From Shinella zoogloeoides (GTDB lineage: Bacteria; Pseudomonadota; Alphaproteobacteria; Rhizobiales; Rhizobiaceae): 64,000 nucleotides of DNA. The notes under the pieces were generated by a model that did not search any database, was not told where the DNA came from, and was given only the letters and a program-made list of their open reading frames with translations. Shown here in pieces: positions 35,893-46,862 of the stretch. The stretch is taken from the NCBI RefSeq assembly GCF_022682305.1, contig NZ_CP093528.1:1191501-1255500 (forward strand), given 5' to 3'. Numbering within the stretch: the stretch's first letter is position 1; every line of letters begins with the position of its first letter. The translations under genes were made by a program, and so were the position numbers.

Positions 35893-37029
35893 ATGACGCC
35901 TGACTACAATACGCTCCTTCTGGCGATTGCCTTGTCCGGATTCTGCCTGTCGGCAACGCTGTTCGCCTCCTGGCTGTCGTCGCGGGTCGAGCGGTTCCTG
36001 CTGTCCTGGTCCATCGGTATCGGCTGCATCGTGCCGGCCGTGGCCGTCTACAGCATCTACTTCAGCAATCCGGATTTTCGCATCGGCTGCCTTGCTTTCA
36101 TGCTGCAGTTCCTCGGCTTCGCCTTCATCTACGGCGCGGCCTACCGTTTCCGCACGGGAAGGAGCGCCCGCCGCCGCATGATCCTCCTCTTCGCGGCCTC
36201 GATGCTCCTGTCCGTGCCGTGGCTGGTCGCGGGCTACGACGGCATCGGCTTCATCATGCTCAATGTCATGATCGCAGGCGCACTGGTCGCGACGGCGCGG
36301 GAATATTGGCTCGGGCGGTCGGAAGCGCCGCGGCCGCTGACCGGCATGGTCATCCTCTACCTGCTGACGGCGTTCTCCTTCGTGCTATGCGCGGCCGCGC
36401 TCATTCACGACGGGAAATGGGTGATGGGGCATGCGCCGGACAATTGGGCGGAAAACCTCAATCTGGTCGTCGCGATCGTCGGTATCACCGGCATCGGCGC
36501 CATGTCGCTGGCGCTCAACCAGTGGCGCGTGGCAGGCAATCACCAGCGCGCGGCCAACACCGACGCGCTGACGGGCCTGCTCAACCGCCGCGCCCTCTTC
36601 GCGCGTCATGGCGAGGAGGCCGTCGGCCCGCACCGGGCGGCCATCGCCTTCGATCTCGATAATTTCAAGTCGGTCAACGACCACCATGGTCATGCGGCCG
36701 GCGACGTGGTTCTGAAGGTGTTCGCCGACATTCTCGGCAACGTCTGCGGCGCGGCGGCCAGCGTCGCGCGCCTCGGCGGCGAGGAATTCGTCGTCGTGCT
36801 CGACCGCACCCTGCCGGATCGCGCGCAGCACGTCGCCGAACGGGTCCGCGCAGATTTTGCGGCACAGCTCATTCCCATCGGCCGCCGCTCCATCTCCTGC
36901 ACGGTGAGCGCCGGCATCGCCTTCGGAGGAGAGCATTGCACGAACTTCGACTCCCTGCTGAGCAATGCAGACAAGGCGCTCTACATGTCCAAGCGCAACG
37001 GCCGTAACCGCGTCTCGCTTGCCGCCTGA
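35893..37029 (+). CDS. Membrane-bound diguanylate cyclase
   Basis: A protein of 378 residues. Residues 1-210 hold six to seven membrane helices (a small 7TM-like sensor with no recognised ligand motif). A GGDEF domain follows, starting NTDALTGLLNRRAL near 222. The active site is intact: FDLDNFKSVND (D254) and RLGGEEF (GGEEF 295-299). No RxxD inhibitory site is seen five residues before the motif, so product feedback is probably absent. It should make c-di-GMP from GTP at the inner membrane. It sits between ribE and ribH with its own upstream region. Confidence 0.93.
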   Translation: MTPDYNTLLLAIALSGFCLSATLFASWLSSRVERFLLSWSIGIGCIVPAVAVYSIYFSNPDFRIGCLAFMLQFLGFAFIYGAAYRFRTGRSARRRMILLFAASMLLSVPWLVAGYDGIGFIMLNVMIAGALVATAREYWLGRSEAPRPLTGMVILYLLTAFSFVLCAAALIHDGKWVMGHAPDNWAENLNLVVAIVGITGIGAMSLALNQWRVAGNHQRAANTDALTGLLNRRALFARHGEEAVGPHRAAIAFDLDNFKSVNDHHGHAAGDVVLKVFADILGNVCGAAASVARLGGEEFVVVLDRTLPDRAQHVAERVRADFAAQLIPIGRRSISCTVSAGIAFGGEHCTNFDSLLSNADKALYMSKRNGRNRVSLAA

Positions 37030-37188
37030 TCGCCGGATTGCCGCCCCCGGCTCCTGCCGCAAGGCAGGCGCCGGAAGGCCGAAATCGCGGAGCGGGGCGG
37101 GAAAGGGCTTGCCAAGCATCGCCGGGCATGGTTTGACCGCCGCTTCCGCCCGCATTTGCGTGGCCTGCTTCCAATTTTCAGGTGATTC

Positions 37189-37650
37189 ATGGCCAACACC
37201 GATAAACTTCATCTCCTCATCGTCGAGGCCCGTTTCTACGACGACATGGCCGATGCGATGCTCGACGGCGCCAAGCATGCGCTGGACGCCGCCGGCGCGA
37301 CCTACGACATCGTGACCGTCATGGGCGCGCTCGAAATCCCTGCGGCGATCTCCATGGCGCTCGACGGCATGGAAAACGCCGGCACCTGGTATGACGGCTT
37401 CGTTGCGCTCGGCATGGTCATCCGCGGCGAGACCTATCATTTCGACATCGTCGCCAACGAATCGTGCCGCGCGCTGATGGATCTTGCCGTCAGCGAGGCC
37501 CTTCCAATCGGCAACGGCATCCTGACCGTCGAGAACGACGAGCAGGGCTGGGCGCGCGCCCGCCGCTCGGAAGGCGACAAGGGCGGTTTTGCCGCCCGCG
37601 CGGCGCTGACCATGATCGACCTGAAGAAGAAACTGGGCGGCGAACAGTGA
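37189..37650 (+). CDS. ribH: 6,7-dimethyl-8-ribityllumazine synthase
   Basis: A protein of 153 residues. Family segments are [25 protein letters not shown] and [22 protein letters not shown] (by parts), with the catalytic His in TYHFD. It joins the ribityl pyrimidine with dihydroxybutanone phosphate. The stop overlaps the nusB GTG start (GTGA), as in many alphaproteobacteria. It is separated from ribDE by the GGDEF gene. Confidence 0.97.
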   Translation: MANTDKLHLLIVEARFYDDMADAMLDGAKHALDAAGATYDIVTVMGALEIPAAISMALDGMENAGTWYDGFVALGMVIRGETYHFDIVANESCRALMDLAVSEALPIGNGILTVENDEQGWARARRSEGDKGGFAARAALTMIDLKKKLGGEQ

Positions 37651-38129
37651 CCACCGACAAGAACCAGCAGCCGGTGAAGCCGGCCAACCAGCGCGGCGCG
37701 GCGCGTCTTGCCGCCGTGCAGGCGCTCTACCAGATGGATGTCGGCGGCACGGGCGTGCTCGAGATCGTCGCCGAATACGAGACGCACCGTCTCGGCCAGG
37801 AACTCGACGGCGACACCTATCTCAAGGCGGACGCCTCCTGGTTCCGCTCCATCGTCTCGGGCGTCGTGCGCGACCAGCGCCAGCTCGATCCGCTGATCGG
37901 TACGGCGCTGCAGGACGACTGGGCGCTGTCGCGCCTCGATTCGACGGTGCGCGCCATCCTGCGCGCCGGCACCTTCGAGCTGCGCGAGCGCAAGGATGTG
38001 CCCATCGCCGTGATCGTCACGGAATATGTCGAGATCGCCAAGGCGTTCTTCGAGGACGAGGAGCCGAAGCTGGTGAACGCGGTGCTCGACCGCATCGCCA
38101 AGCAGGTTCGCGCGGACACACGCAAGTAG
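37647..38129 (+). CDS. nusB: Transcription antitermination factor NusB
   Basis: A protein of 160 residues from a GTG at 37647 that overlaps the ribH stop. All-helical NusB fold: the Arg-rich RNA-binding start ([18 protein letters not shown]) and the helix [18 protein letters not shown]. With NusE (S10) it binds boxA of rRNA operons for antitermination. Spacing to the following MFS gene is 13 bases. Confidence 0.96.
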   Translation: MTTDKNQQPVKPANQRGAARLAAVQALYQMDVGGTGVLEIVAEYETHRLGQELDGDTYLKADASWFRSIVSGVVRDQRQLDPLIGTALQDDWALSRLDSTVRAILRAGTFELRERKDVPIAVIVTEYVEIAKAFFEDEEPKLVNAVLDRIAKQVRADTRK

Positions 38130-38142
38130 ATCGGCATCGGAC

Positions 38143-39369
38143 ATGAGCGCAGGCGCGGTAGAGGGTCTTGAACGAGAACTGTCGGCCGCGCGCCGCAACG
38201 TGTTCCTGCTGACATTCGCGCAGGCGTTGCTCGCCTCCTCGGGACCGATCGTCTTTTCCATCGGCGCCCTTGCCGGCTACAATCTGCTCGGCGAGGACAA
38301 GTCGCTCGCGACCGCCCCGCTGACCGGCTTCAACATCGGGGTCGCGCTCGGCGCCGTCTTCGTCGCCATCGCCGCGCGCATGCTCGGGCGCGCCCACGGC
38401 TTCATCGTCGGCGCGCTGGTGGGCGCGGCGGGCGGATTGACCGCTGCCATCGCGCTGTTCCGCGGCGATTTCTGGCTCTTCGCCCTCGGCTTCGTGCTCG
38501 TCGGCATTTCCAGCGGTTTCGCGCAGAAGATCCGCTTCGCGGCGGCCGATGCGTCGCCGTCCTTCTACAAGCCGCGCGCCATTTCCTGGATTCTTGCCGG
38601 CGGCGTCATCTCCGCCGTGCTCGGCCCGCAGGTCGTCATCCTCACCAAGGACCTGTTCGAGCCGGTGCTCTTTGCCGGCGCTTTCGTGGCGCTGGCCCCG
38701 CTCTGCGGCCTGGCGATCGTCCTCTTCCTCATGCTGCGCCTGCCCGACCACAAGGCGGCGGGCGCGGCGAGCGGCGAGGTGGCGCGGCCGCTGAAAGAGA
38801 TCGTGCTGACGCAGCGTTTCCTGACGGGCATGGTCTGCGGCATCTCCTCCTATGCGCTGATGACCTTCATGATGACGGGCGCGCCGCTCGCCATGGTCAT
38901 CGGCTGCGGCTTCTCGCCGGAAATGGCGACGCTCGGCATCCAGTGGCATGTGCTCGCCATGTTCGGCCCGAGCTTCTTCACCGGCATGCTGATCCAGCGG
39001 CTCGGCACGGAGAAGGTGGTGGCAGCCGGCCTCCTCATCCTCATGGCATGCGCCACCGTCGCACATGCGGGGATCGCGCTCTGGAATTTCTGGGGTGCGC
39101 TCATCCTGCTCGGCGTCGGCTGGAACTTCGGCTTCATCGGGGCCACGGCCATTGTCGCCTCCAGCTACCGGCCGCACGAGGCCGACAAGGTGCAGGGTTT
39201 CCACGACATCATCCTCTTCGGCGCGGTGGCGCTCGCCTCCTTCTCCTCCGGCAAGGTGTTCAACGCCTATGGCTGGCAGGCGATCAACCTGATGTTCTGG
39301 CCGATCACCGGCATCAGCCTCGTGCTCGTCCTCCTGCTGCTTATGCGCTCCCGCCGCGCTGCGGTATAA
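38143..39369 (+). CDS. Major facilitator superfamily transporter
   Basis: A protein of 408 residues with about twelve membrane helices in two halves split by a polar loop (MLRLPDHKAAGAASGEVARP) near 200-218. It begins immediately after nusB. Loop motifs are weak, so no substrate can be predicted. Close relatives in rhizobia sit at the same place after nusB, which suggests transcription with the ribH-nusB unit. Confidence 0.86.
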   Translation: MSAGAVEGLERELSAARRNVFLLTFAQALLASSGPIVFSIGALAGYNLLGEDKSLATAPLTGFNIGVALGAVFVAIAARMLGRAHGFIVGALVGAAGGLTAAIALFRGDFWLFALGFVLVGISSGFAQKIRFAAADASPSFYKPRAISWILAGGVISAVLGPQVVILTKDLFEPVLFAGAFVALAPLCGLAIVLFLMLRLPDHKAAGAASGEVARPLKEIVLTQRFLTGMVCGISSYALMTFMMTGAPLAMVIGCGFSPEMATLGIQWHVLAMFGPSFFTGMLIQRLGTEKVVAAGLLILMACATVAHAGIALWNFWGALILLGVGWNFGFIGATAIVASSYRPHEADKVQGFHDIILFGAVALASFSSGKVFNAYGWQAINLMFWPITGISLVLVLLLLMRSRRAAV

Positions 39370-39561
39370 TCGTTTCGCACCCGCCGTTTCGGAAAATCCG
39401 GTTTTTAGAAGCGCTTGCCGCAATGCGGCGACTTGACGCAACCGATTCGCAATCGCACTCTGGCCGCGCGCCGGCTCCCTGCTTGTGAGGAGGCAAGGGG
39501 GAGCGGACGCGTTTCGGCTGCGGGGAGAGGACCCCGGAGCCTCCAAGGAGGACAGAGCGAA

Positions 39562-41697
39562 ATGACCATATTGCTTGGCGTTATCGCATGCGGGTTGCTT
39601 TCGGTGGTCTATGCCATCTGGGCGACACAGTCGGTGCTTGCCGCCGACCAGGGGAATGCCCGCATGCAGGAAATTGCAGGTTATATCCGGGAAGGGGCGC
39701 AGGCCTATCTCACCCGGCAGTACAAGACCATTGCCATCGTCGGGGTCGTCGTCTTCATCGGCACCTGGCTTCTGCTTTCCGCTACGGCCGCCATCGGGTT
39801 CCTGATCGGCGCCGTGCTGTCAGGCGTCGCCGGCTTCATCGGCATGCATGTCTCCGTCCGCGCCAATGTGCGCACGGCGCAGGCCGCGTCCGTCAGCCTG
39901 TCCTCCGGCCTCGACATCGCCTTCAAGTCGGGCGCGATCACCGGCATGCTGGTGGCGGGCCTCGCGCTTCTCGGCGTGTCCATCTACTACTGGATCCTGA
40001 CCGGTGCTCTCGGCCAGGAACCCGCCTCGCGTGAAGTCATCGACGCGCTCGTCGCGCTCGGCTTCGGCGCATCGCTGATCTCGATCTTCGCCCGTCTCGG
40101 CGGCGGCATCTTCACCAAGGGTGCGGATGTCGGCGGCGACCTCGTGGGCAAGGTCGAGGCCGGCATTCCCGAGGACGACCCGCGTAACCCGGCCACCATC
40201 GCCGACAACGTGGGCGACAACGTGGGCGACTGCGCCGGCATGGCCGCCGACCTCTTCGAGACCTATGCGGTGACCGTCGTCGCCACCATGGTCCTCGCGG
40301 CGATCTTCTTCGCCGGTACGCCGATCCTTGCGAGCGCCATGATCTATCCGCTCGCCATCTGCGGCGCCTGCATCATCACCTCGATCATCGGCTCGTTCTT
40401 CGTCAAGCTCGGCTCGAACGGCTCGATCATGGGCGCCCTCTACAAGGGCCTCATCGTGACGGGCGTGCTGTCTATCCTCGGCCTCGGCGCAGCGACCTCG
40501 CTGACCGTCGGCTGGGGCAGCATCGGCACCGTGGCGGGCAAGGAAATCACCGGCACGAACCTCTTCATCTGCGGCCTTCTCGGCCTTCTGGTGACGGCGC
40601 TCATCGTGGTGATCACCGAATACTATACGGGCACCAACAAGCGGCCGGTGAACTCCATCGCCCAGGCGTCGGTGACCGGCCACGGCACCAACGTCATCCA
40701 AGGCCTTGCCGTCTCGCTGGAATCGACGGCGTTGCCGGCCATCGTCATCGTCGGCGGCATCATCGCCACCTACCAGCTCGCGGGCCTCTTCGGCACCGGC
40801 ATCGCCGTCACCGGCATGCTCGGCATCGCGGGCATGATCGTGGCGCTCGACGCTTTCGGCCCGGTCACGGACAATGCAGGCGGCATCGCCGAAATGTCCC
40901 ATCTGCCGCCGGAGGTGCGCAAGTCCACCGACGCGCTCGACGCCGTCGGCAACACGACCAAGGCCGTCACCAAGGGCTATGCCATCGGTTCGGCCGGTCT
41001 TGGCGCGCTGGTACTGTTCGCCGCCTATTCGAACGACCTCGCCTATTTCGCGGCGAACGGCGGCAAGTACCCGTATTTCGCGGATATCGGCACGATCTCC
41101 TTCGACCTCTCCAACCCCTACGTGGTGGCCGGCCTCATCTTCGGCGGCCTCATCCCGTACCTCTTCGGCGGCATCGCGATGACCGCCGTCGGCCGGGCGG
41201 CAGGGTCAATCGTGGAAGAGGTGCGCCGGCAGTTCCGCGAGAAGGCCGGCATCATGGCCGGCACCGAGCGGCCGGACTACGGCCGCGCGGTGGATATCCT
41301 GACCAAGGCGGCGATCCGCGAGATGATCGTGCCTTCGCTGCTGCCGGTTTTGGCACCGCTCGTCGTCTATTTCGGCGTGCTCGCCATCTCCGGCTCCAAG
41401 GCGTCGGCCTTCGCGGCGCTCGGCGCCTCGCTGCTCGGCGTCATCGTCAACGGCCTCTTCGTCGCTATTTCCATGACCTCCGGTGGCGGTGCATGGGATA
41501 ACGCAAAGAAGAGCTTCGAGGACGGTTTCGTCGACAAGGACGGCACCCGCCATCTCAAGGGCTCGGAAGCCCACAAGGCCTCCGTCACCGGCGACACGGT
41601 CGGCGATCCCTATAAGGACACGGCCGGCCCGGCGGTGAACCCGGCGATCAAGATCACCAATATCGTGGCCTTGCTGCTGCTCGCCGTCCTCGCCTGA
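39562..41697 (+). CDS. hppA: Membrane-bound proton-pumping inorganic pyrophosphatase, K+-independent type
   Basis: A protein of 711 residues from the ATG at 39562, which has AAGGAGG twelve bases upstream. About sixteen membrane helices; the PPi site is in [14 protein letters not shown] and [19 protein letters not shown]. The segment [15 protein letters not shown] near residue 464 carries Lys where K+-stimulated enzymes have Ala, and Thr three residues later, which marks the K+-independent subclass. It pumps H+ at the expense of PPi, possibly in acidocalcisome-like membranes as in Agrobacterium. A strong terminator follows. Confidence 0.97.
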   Translation: MTILLGVIACGLLSVVYAIWATQSVLAADQGNARMQEIAGYIREGAQAYLTRQYKTIAIVGVVVFIGTWLLLSATAAIGFLIGAVLSGVAGFIGMHVSVRANVRTAQAASVSLSSGLDIAFKSGAITGMLVAGLALLGVSIYYWILTGALGQEPASREVIDALVALGFGASLISIFARLGGGIFTKGADVGGDLVGKVEAGIPEDDPRNPATIADNVGDNVGDCAGMAADLFETYAVTVVATMVLAAIFFAGTPILASAMIYPLAICGACIITSIIGSFFVKLGSNGSIMGALYKGLIVTGVLSILGLGAATSLTVGWGSIGTVAGKEITGTNLFICGLLGLLVTALIVVITEYYTGTNKRPVNSIAQASVTGHGTNVIQGLAVSLESTALPAIVIVGGIIATYQLAGLFGTGIAVTGMLGIAGMIVALDAFGPVTDNAGGIAEMSHLPPEVRKSTDALDAVGNTTKAVTKGYAIGSAGLGALVLFAAYSNDLAYFAANGGKYPYFADIGTISFDLSNPYVVAGLIFGGLIPYLFGGIAMTAVGRAAGSIVEEVRRQFREKAGIMAGTERPDYGRAVDILTKAAIREMIVPSLLPVLAPLVVYFGVLAISGSKASAFAALGASLLGVIVNGLFVAISMTSGGGAWDNAKKSFEDGFVDKDGTRHLKGSEAHKASVTGDTVGDPYKDTAGPAVNPAIKITNIVALLLLAVLA

Positions 41698-41717
41698 ACC
41701 GAAAGGCGCGCAAACAA

Positions 41718-41752
41718 AAACCGCGGGGAGCGATCCCCGCGGTTTCTTTTTG
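41718..41752. terminator. Terminator between hppA and bamE
   Basis: AAACCGCGGGGA-GCGA-TCCCCGCGGTTT, then CTTTTT on the plus strand; the A-run at the left also allows termination of the convergent bamE message. Confidence 0.92.
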
Positions 41753-41766
41753 ATACCGGCCGAGCG

Positions 41767-42231
41767 TCAGTTGCTCATCAGGTTCTTCATCATGTTGCCG
41801 GGGCTTGCGCCGCCGCGCAGCAACTGGCCGAGGAACGTCGTCTCCGCGCCGCCCGTGGGCGTGACGCGCGCGATCATGTCGAAGACCTTGCCGTCCTGCA
41901 TCGTGTAGTGCCCAAGGCGCTCGACATTGCCGTCCTTGTCGAAATAGACGGCGAGCACGCTCTGCTCGACGATCTTCGGCTTCATGAAGGCGGCGGAGCG
42001 TTTGCGCTTCTGCGAGATGTAGTAGAAGACTTCGTTGTCGAAGGTCGCGGTCGCGGACGGCGTGCCGAGCGACAGCAGGACCTGCTCGCGCGAGGAGCCG
42101 ACCGGCGCCAGCGCCAGCGTTTCCTGGTCGACGACATAGCCTTGGTAGAGAACTTCGCTCGGACCCTGGCAGGCCGCAAGAACGGAAGCGGAGAGGGTGA
42201 CGGCAACGGCGGCGTTACGCAACAGCTTCAT
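41767..42231 (-). CDS. bamE: Outer membrane assembly lipoprotein BamE/OmlA-type
   Basis: A protein of 154 residues from MKLLRNAAVAVTL at 42231, with lipobox LAAC (Cys at 21). It contains the SmpA/OmlA domain: a YQGYVVDQETLALAPVGSSREQVLLSLGTPS core (residues about 28-60, by position), then FDNEVFYYISQ. BamE is a small lipoprotein of the BAM complex that folds outer membrane proteins. It is divergent from the cytochrome chaperone gene, a conserved alphaproteobacterial arrangement. Confidence 0.92.
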   Translation of the reverse strand: MKLLRNAAVAVTLSASVLAACQGPSEVLYQGYVVDQETLALAPVGSSREQVLLSLGTPSATATFDNEVFYYISQKRKRSAAFMKPKIVEQSVLAVYFDKDGNVERLGHYTMQDGKVFDMIARVTPTGGAETTFLGQLLRGGASPGNMMKNLMSN

Positions 42232-42380
42232 ATTCACATAATCTCTCTTCACAATTTCCCCGGGACTATGATGGCCGCGCAGCCATTGCAATTCATGCCT
42301 GCTTCGGTAAACCAGCTTCGAGCGTCATGCAACATGACTTGCGACGGCTCCATGGTTTGAATCGGGCAAAACTAGGCTTT

Positions 42381-42938
42381 ATGATGATTTTCGGCCTGTT
42401 CGGCAAAAAAAACGGCAACCGGCGCATCGTCGAAAAGCAGTATGCGACCCTGACAAAGGCGGCGCGCCATCCCTATCTCTATGAAGCGCTTGACGTTCCT
42501 GACACGGTCATGGGGCGGTTCGAGATGCTGTCGGCGATGCTGATCCTCTATTTCCGGCGCACGCGCGCAAGCGCCACCTCCGGTCAGGAGATCGCCCAGG
42601 AGATCGTCGACGCCTTCTTCGAGGACGTCGACCATTCGATTCGCGAGCTTGGCGTCGGCGATGTCGGCGTGCCCAAGCGCATGAAGAAATTCGCCGGCAT
42701 GTTCTACGGCCGGCTGGAATCCTACGCGGCGGCGCTGGACGCCGGGGACCGCGCGGGACTGGCGACGGCGCTTGCGCGCAATATTCATCCGGAGGCCGGC
42801 GACGCCGCGCCGACGATGGAGGCGCTGGCCGGATATCTCTTCATCGCCGAAAAGGCGATGGCGGATGTCGGGGAAAGCGAGATCGAGACCGGCGCGCTCT
42901 GGGTGGCTGAGCCCGGCCCGCAAGGATACGCCGCCTGA
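42381..42938 (+). CDS. Ubiquinol-cytochrome c chaperone family protein (CBP3-like)
   Basis: A protein of 185 residues starting at one of two adjacent ATGs (42381, 42384). It has the family pattern YATLTKAARHPYLYEAL...DTVMGRFEML, the FRRTRAS region and FFEDVDHSIRELGVGDVGVPKRMKKFAGMFYGR (by parts). The mitochondrial relative CBP3 helps make cytochrome b of the bc1 complex. It is followed 20 bases later by DUF177, again a conserved neighbour pair. Confidence 0.92.
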   Translation: MMIFGLFGKKNGNRRIVEKQYATLTKAARHPYLYEALDVPDTVMGRFEMLSAMLILYFRRTRASATSGQEIAQEIVDAFFEDVDHSIRELGVGDVGVPKRMKKFAGMFYGRLESYAAALDAGDRAGLATALARNIHPEAGDAAPTMEALAGYLFIAEKAMADVGESEIETGALWVAEPGPQGYAA

Positions 42939-42958
42939 AGGCGGCTGGAAGGCAGACG

Positions 42959-43513
42959 ATGAAGAAAGACGACGACACGCCGTTCTCCTATCCGGTCAAG
43001 GTCGGGCATATCTCGGCCAACCCGGTGGAGGTGACTATAAGCGCAGATGCCGGGGAGCGGGCGGGGCTGGCGAAGCTCTGGTCCATCCTGGAGGTGAAGG
43101 CGCTGACCGCGACCTTCGAGGTGCGCCGCTGGAAGCGGGACGGCGTGCGGCTCAAGGGCCGCGTCACCGCCGATATCGTGCAGGCCTGCGTGGTGACGCT
43201 CGATCCGGTGGAAAGCCATATCGACGAGCCGGTCGAGGTGGTCTTCGTGCCGGAAGGATCGAAGCTGGCACGGCTGCCGCTGGCGAGCGAAAGCGGCGAA
43301 ATGCTGCTCGATCCGGATGGTCCGGACGCACCGGAAATCTTCTCCGGCGACAGCATCGATGCCGGCGAAGTTGCCGCCGAGCATGTGGCGCTCGCCATCG
43401 ATCCCTATCCGCGCAAGGCCGATACGGGCTTCGCCGGCCATATCGAGAGCACGGACAAGGACGACCGCAAACCCTCGCCCTTCGCGGTTCTGAAGGACTG
43501 GAAAAAAGACTGA
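42959..43513 (+). CDS. DUF177 / YceD-family protein
   Basis: A protein of 184 residues. The conserved core is [26 protein letters not shown] (by parts, residues about 75-100), with one Cys in the QAC motif. YceD/DUF177 proteins are linked to 23S rRNA metabolism and, in plants, to plastid rRNA accumulation. In many bacteria the gene is followed by rpmF and plsX; here plsX follows directly (130 bases) with no rpmF between. Confidence 0.92.
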   Translation: MKKDDDTPFSYPVKVGHISANPVEVTISADAGERAGLAKLWSILEVKALTATFEVRRWKRDGVRLKGRVTADIVQACVVTLDPVESHIDEPVEVVFVPEGSKLARLPLASESGEMLLDPDGPDAPEIFSGDSIDAGEVAAEHVALAIDPYPRKADTGFAGHIESTDKDDRKPSPFAVLKDWKKD

Positions 43514-43643
43514 ACGGCCCGGCAAGCGTCCGATAATTCAGTTGTGCACCCGGCGAAAAGCGGTATTTTGGCCGAATTCCGCTATGGTGGCCCTCGTGCC
43601 GCCGGGACAAGAAAATACGGCCAAGAAGGTAGGCAAGACTCGC

Positions 43644-44699
43644 GTGGTCAGAATTTCCGTCGACGTCATGGGTGGCGATTTCGGTCCGAAGGTCGCCATC
43701 CCCGGCGCAGCCAAGGCCCTCGAGCGCCATCCCGAAATCCGCTTCGTCCTCTTTGGCAATGCCGCTGAATGCGAGCCGCTTCTGGCGCAACACCCGAAGC
43801 TGAAAGCCGCAAGCACCTTCCATCATTGCGACGTCGCCGTCGCCATGGACGAGAAGCCGAGCCAGGCGCTGCGCCGTGGTCGCGGCAAATCCTCCATGTG
43901 GCAGTCCATCGACGCCGTCGCGAAAGGGCAGGCCGATGTCGCCGTCTCCGCCGGCAATACCGGCGCGCTGATGGCCATGTCGAAATTCTGCCTGCGCATG
44001 ATGGCCAATATCGAGCGCCCCGCCATCGCCGGCATCTGGCCGACGCTGAAGGGCGAGAGCATCGTGCTCGATATCGGCGCGACCATCGGCGCCGACGCCA
44101 ACCAGCTTTTCGACTTCGCGCTGATGGGCGGCGCGATGGCGCGCGCGCTCTTCGAGATCGACCGGCCGACGCTGGGCCTTCTCAATGTCGGCGTCGAGGA
44201 GATCAAGGGCCAGGAAGAGGTGAAAGCCGCCGGCCAGCTCATCCGCGAGGCCAATTTCGACACGATTGACTATTACGGCTTCGTCGAGGGCGACGATATC
44301 GGTCGCGGCACGGTGGATGTCGTGGTAACGGAAGGCTTTGCGGGCAATATCGCATTGAAGGCGGCGGAAGGCACAGCGCGGCAGATCGCCGAATACCTGC
44401 GCGCGGCCATGTCGCGCACCCTGCTGGCCAAGCTCGGCTATCTTCTCGCCAAGGGCGCGTTCGACCGCGTGCGCGAGAAGATGGACCCGCGCAAGGTCAA
44501 CGGCGGCGTGTTCCTCGGCCTCAACGGCATCGTCATCAAGAGCCACGGCGGCACGGACGCCGAGGGCTTTGCCGCAGCGGTCGATGTCGGTTACGACATG
44601 GTCCGCAACGGCCTCAAGGACAAGATCGAAAACGATTTGCAGAAGTATCACGCGGGCCGGCCTGTCGAAGGCGCCCAAGGCGTGAACGACGGGGTATAG
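43644..44699 (+). CDS. plsX: Phosphate acyltransferase PlsX
   Basis: A protein of 351 residues from the GTG at 43644, giving [15 protein letters not shown], the conserved PlsX start; in-frame ATGs at 43542 and 43584 add unconserved residues. AAGGTAGG lies about ten bases before. [20 protein letters not shown]-like [12 protein letters not shown] and [14 protein letters not shown] mark the family. It makes acyl-phosphate from acyl-ACP for phospholipid synthesis. The stop is one base before the fabH ATG. Confidence 0.96.
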   Translation: MVRISVDVMGGDFGPKVAIPGAAKALERHPEIRFVLFGNAAECEPLLAQHPKLKAASTFHHCDVAVAMDEKPSQALRRGRGKSSMWQSIDAVAKGQADVAVSAGNTGALMAMSKFCLRMMANIERPAIAGIWPTLKGESIVLDIGATIGADANQLFDFALMGGAMARALFEIDRPTLGLLNVGVEEIKGQEEVKAAGQLIREANFDTIDYYGFVEGDDIGRGTVDVVVTEGFAGNIALKAAEGTARQIAEYLRAAMSRTLLAKLGYLLAKGAFDRVREKMDPRKVNGGVFLGLNGIVIKSHGGTDAEGFAAAVDVGYDMVRNGLKDKIENDLQKYHAGRPVEGAQGVNDGV

Positions 44700-44700
44700 A

Positions 44701-45672
44701 ATGATTCGTTCAGTGGTCCGCGGTTTCGGAACGGCGCTTCCGAAACGGGTAGTCACCAATGCCGAAATGGAAAGCATGGTCGACACGTCCGATGAGTGGA
44801 TCGTGCAGCGCACCGGCATCCGCCAGCGCTACATCGCCGGCGAAGGTGAGACGACAGCTTCGCTCGGCGAGGCGGCCGCACGCGCGGCGCTCGACAGGGC
44901 GGGCCTGACCGCCGCCGATATCGACCTCATCGTCGTCGCCACCTCGACGCCCGACAACACCTTCCCGGCGACCGCCGTCAACATCCAGAACCGCCTCGGC
45001 ATGCATCACGGCTTTGCCTTCGACCTGCAGGCGGTCTGTTCCGGCTTCGTCTATGCCGTGACGACGGCGGATGCCTATATCCGCGGCGGCCTTGCAAAGC
45101 GCGTTCTCGTCATCGGCGCGGAAACCTTCTCGCGCATTCTCGACTGGACGGACCGCACGACCTGCGTGCTTTTCGGCGACGGCGCGGGCGCCATCGTGCT
45201 GGAAGCGCAGGACGGGGCAGGCACCAATGCGGATCGCGGCGTGCTGACGACGCAGCTCCGGTCGGACGGTGCGCACCGCGACAAGCTCTATGTCGACGGC
45301 GGCCCTTCCACCACGGGCACGGTCGGCCACCTGCGCATGGAGGGCCGCGAGGTCTTCAAGCATGCGGTCGGCATGATCACCGACGTCATCGTCTCGGCCT
45401 TCGATGCGACCGGGTTTTCCGCCGAGGATGTCGACTGGCTGGTGCCGCACCAGGCGAACAAGCGCATCATCGACGGCTCGGCCAAGAAGCTCGGCATTCC
45501 GCTGGAGAAGGTCGTCATCACCGTCGATCAGCACGGCAACACCTCCGCCGCATCCATCCCGCTGGCGCTTGCTGCTGCGGCGGCGGACGGCCGCATCAAG
45601 GAAGGCGACCTCGTGCTTCTGGAAGCCATGGGCGGCGGTTTCACCTGGGGCGCGGTGCTGCTGCGCTGGTAG
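44701..45672 (+). CDS. fabH: Beta-ketoacyl-ACP synthase III
   Basis: A protein of 323 residues. Catalytic Cys113 in AVCSGF, His in VPHQANKRI and Asn in HGNTSAAS. It starts fatty-acid synthesis by condensing acetyl-CoA with malonyl-ACP. It is directly linked to plsX (one-base gap) and followed by ihfA 99 bases later, the standard plsX-fabH-ihfA order of alphaproteobacteria. A GGCCGC/GCGGCC hairpin (45678-45695) without T-run follows the stop. Confidence 0.97.
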   Translation: MIRSVVRGFGTALPKRVVTNAEMESMVDTSDEWIVQRTGIRQRYIAGEGETTASLGEAAARAALDRAGLTAADIDLIVVATSTPDNTFPATAVNIQNRLGMHHGFAFDLQAVCSGFVYAVTTADAYIRGGLAKRVLVIGAETFSRILDWTDRTTCVLFGDGAGAIVLEAQDGAGTNADRGVLTTQLRSDGAHRDKLYVDGGPSTTGTVGHLRMEGREVFKHAVGMITDVIVSAFDATGFSAEDVDWLVPHQANKRIIDGSAKKLGIPLEKVVITVDQHGNTSAASIPLALAAAAADGRIKEGDLVLLEAMGGGFTWGAVLLRW

Positions 45673-45771
45673 GGTGGGGCCGCTTCTACGCGGCCGCTTG
45701 ACCCGAGGGGGCAAGGACAATACTCTTCCGCCACTAACCATACGCTTTCAATAGGAAATCGGTGAGGAACG

Positions 45772-46110
45772 ATGAGCGGCAAGACGGTGACACGCGCAGA
45801 TTTGGCCGAATCGGTTTTCCGGAAGGTCGGCCTTTCCAGAACCGAATCGGCGGAACTCGTCGAAACCGTGATCGATGAGATTTGCAACGCCATCGTGCGG
45901 GGCGAGAGCGTAAAGCTCTCCTCCTTCGCCACCTTCCAGGTGCGCGACAAGAACGAGCGCATCGGCCGCAATCCGAAGACCGGCGAGGAAGTGCCGATCT
46001 CGCCGCGCCGCGTGATGACCTTCAAGGCGTCCAACGTGCTGAAGCAGCGGGTGCTGAAATCGCATCTCTCCCGCAAGGCGAAGCAGAAGCCGGCTTCGCC
46101 CGCCTCCTGA
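45772..46110 (+). CDS. ihfA: Integration host factor subunit alpha
   Basis: A protein of 112 residues of the HU/IHF fold: [48 protein letters not shown] (by parts; Pro in RNPKTG intercalates in DNA) and RRVMTFKAS. Alpha rather than beta by the TRADLAE start and its place after fabH. With IhfB it bends DNA at specific sites. The C-terminal basic extension [11 protein letters not shown] is common in rhizobia. Confidence 0.96.
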   Translation: MSGKTVTRADLAESVFRKVGLSRTESAELVETVIDEICNAIVRGESVKLSSFATFQVRDKNERIGRNPKTGEEVPISPRRVMTFKASNVLKQRVLKSHLSRKAKQKPASPAS

Positions 46111-46311
46111 GGCCTCTTGGCCAGATGCGGCAACCTCTTCGCGAAAGGGGAGGCCTGCGCTACCGGGTTGCCGTCGGATTCTGCGGTTTTTCGGCCGGCC
46201 GCCGCGACACATACGATTTGAAACTTGAATATCGCCCGACAAGCCGCTGAAATGAATGCGATTCGGCAGCGCCTTCGGCGTGCGTCAGTATGAGCTTTCA
46301 TCGAGGATAGA

Positions 46312-46842
46312 ATGGACAAGAGTCCGGACGCTTTCCGCACCATCAGCGAGGTCGCTGACGACCTCGACCTGCCGCAGCATGTGCTGCGCTTCTGGGAGAC
46401 GCGCTTCACGCAGATCAAGCCGATGAAGCGTGGCGGTGGGCGGCGCTATTACCGGCCCGAGGATGTGGACCTGCTGAAGGGCATCCGCCACCTGCTGTAC
46501 GATCACGGCTATACGATCAAGGGCGTCCAGAAGCTGCTCAAGGTCAACGGCAACAAGTTCGTGGCGGCGATCGCCAGCGGCGACCTTGCCACCGTCGAGG
46601 CCCTTGCCGCTGCCAGCCATGAGGACCCGACGCCGCCGAAGGCCGGCAGCGACGAGGACCAGATCGTCGGCCGCGCCAAGGCTCCCGCCAGCCGCCGCTT
46701 CTTCTCCTTCGTCGGCGGCGGCGACGAGCCGCCGGAAATCTCGCTCGGCAAGACGAGCGTCGGCAAGGAGGATCGCGCGCTGCTCCAGGAAGCGCTTTAC
46801 GACCTCCTCGAATGCAAGCGCCTGCTCGATCAGGTGCGATAG
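46312..46842 (+). CDS. MerR-family transcriptional regulator
   Basis: A protein of 176 residues. The winged helix lies at 8-75 ([57 protein letters not shown] by parts). There is no Cys-rich metal loop. The C-terminal half is low-complexity ([18 protein letters not shown]), then a helix. This MerR next to ihfA is conserved in Rhizobiales; its targets and ligand are unknown. 201 bases separate it from ihfA. Confidence 0.9.
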   Translation: MDKSPDAFRTISEVADDLDLPQHVLRFWETRFTQIKPMKRGGGRRYYRPEDVDLLKGIRHLLYDHGYTIKGVQKLLKVNGNKFVAAIASGDLATVEALAAASHEDPTPPKAGSDEDQIVGRAKAPASRRFFSFVGGGDEPPEISLGKTSVGKEDRALLQEALYDLLECKRLLDQVR

Positions 46843-46862
46843 CCCGCATCGCAATCCCCATA

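Noticed and set aside
37030..37188. FMN riboswitch before ribH
   Set aside because: The conserved AGGGGCAGGGUG-type segments are not visible, and none is found before ribD or ribE.
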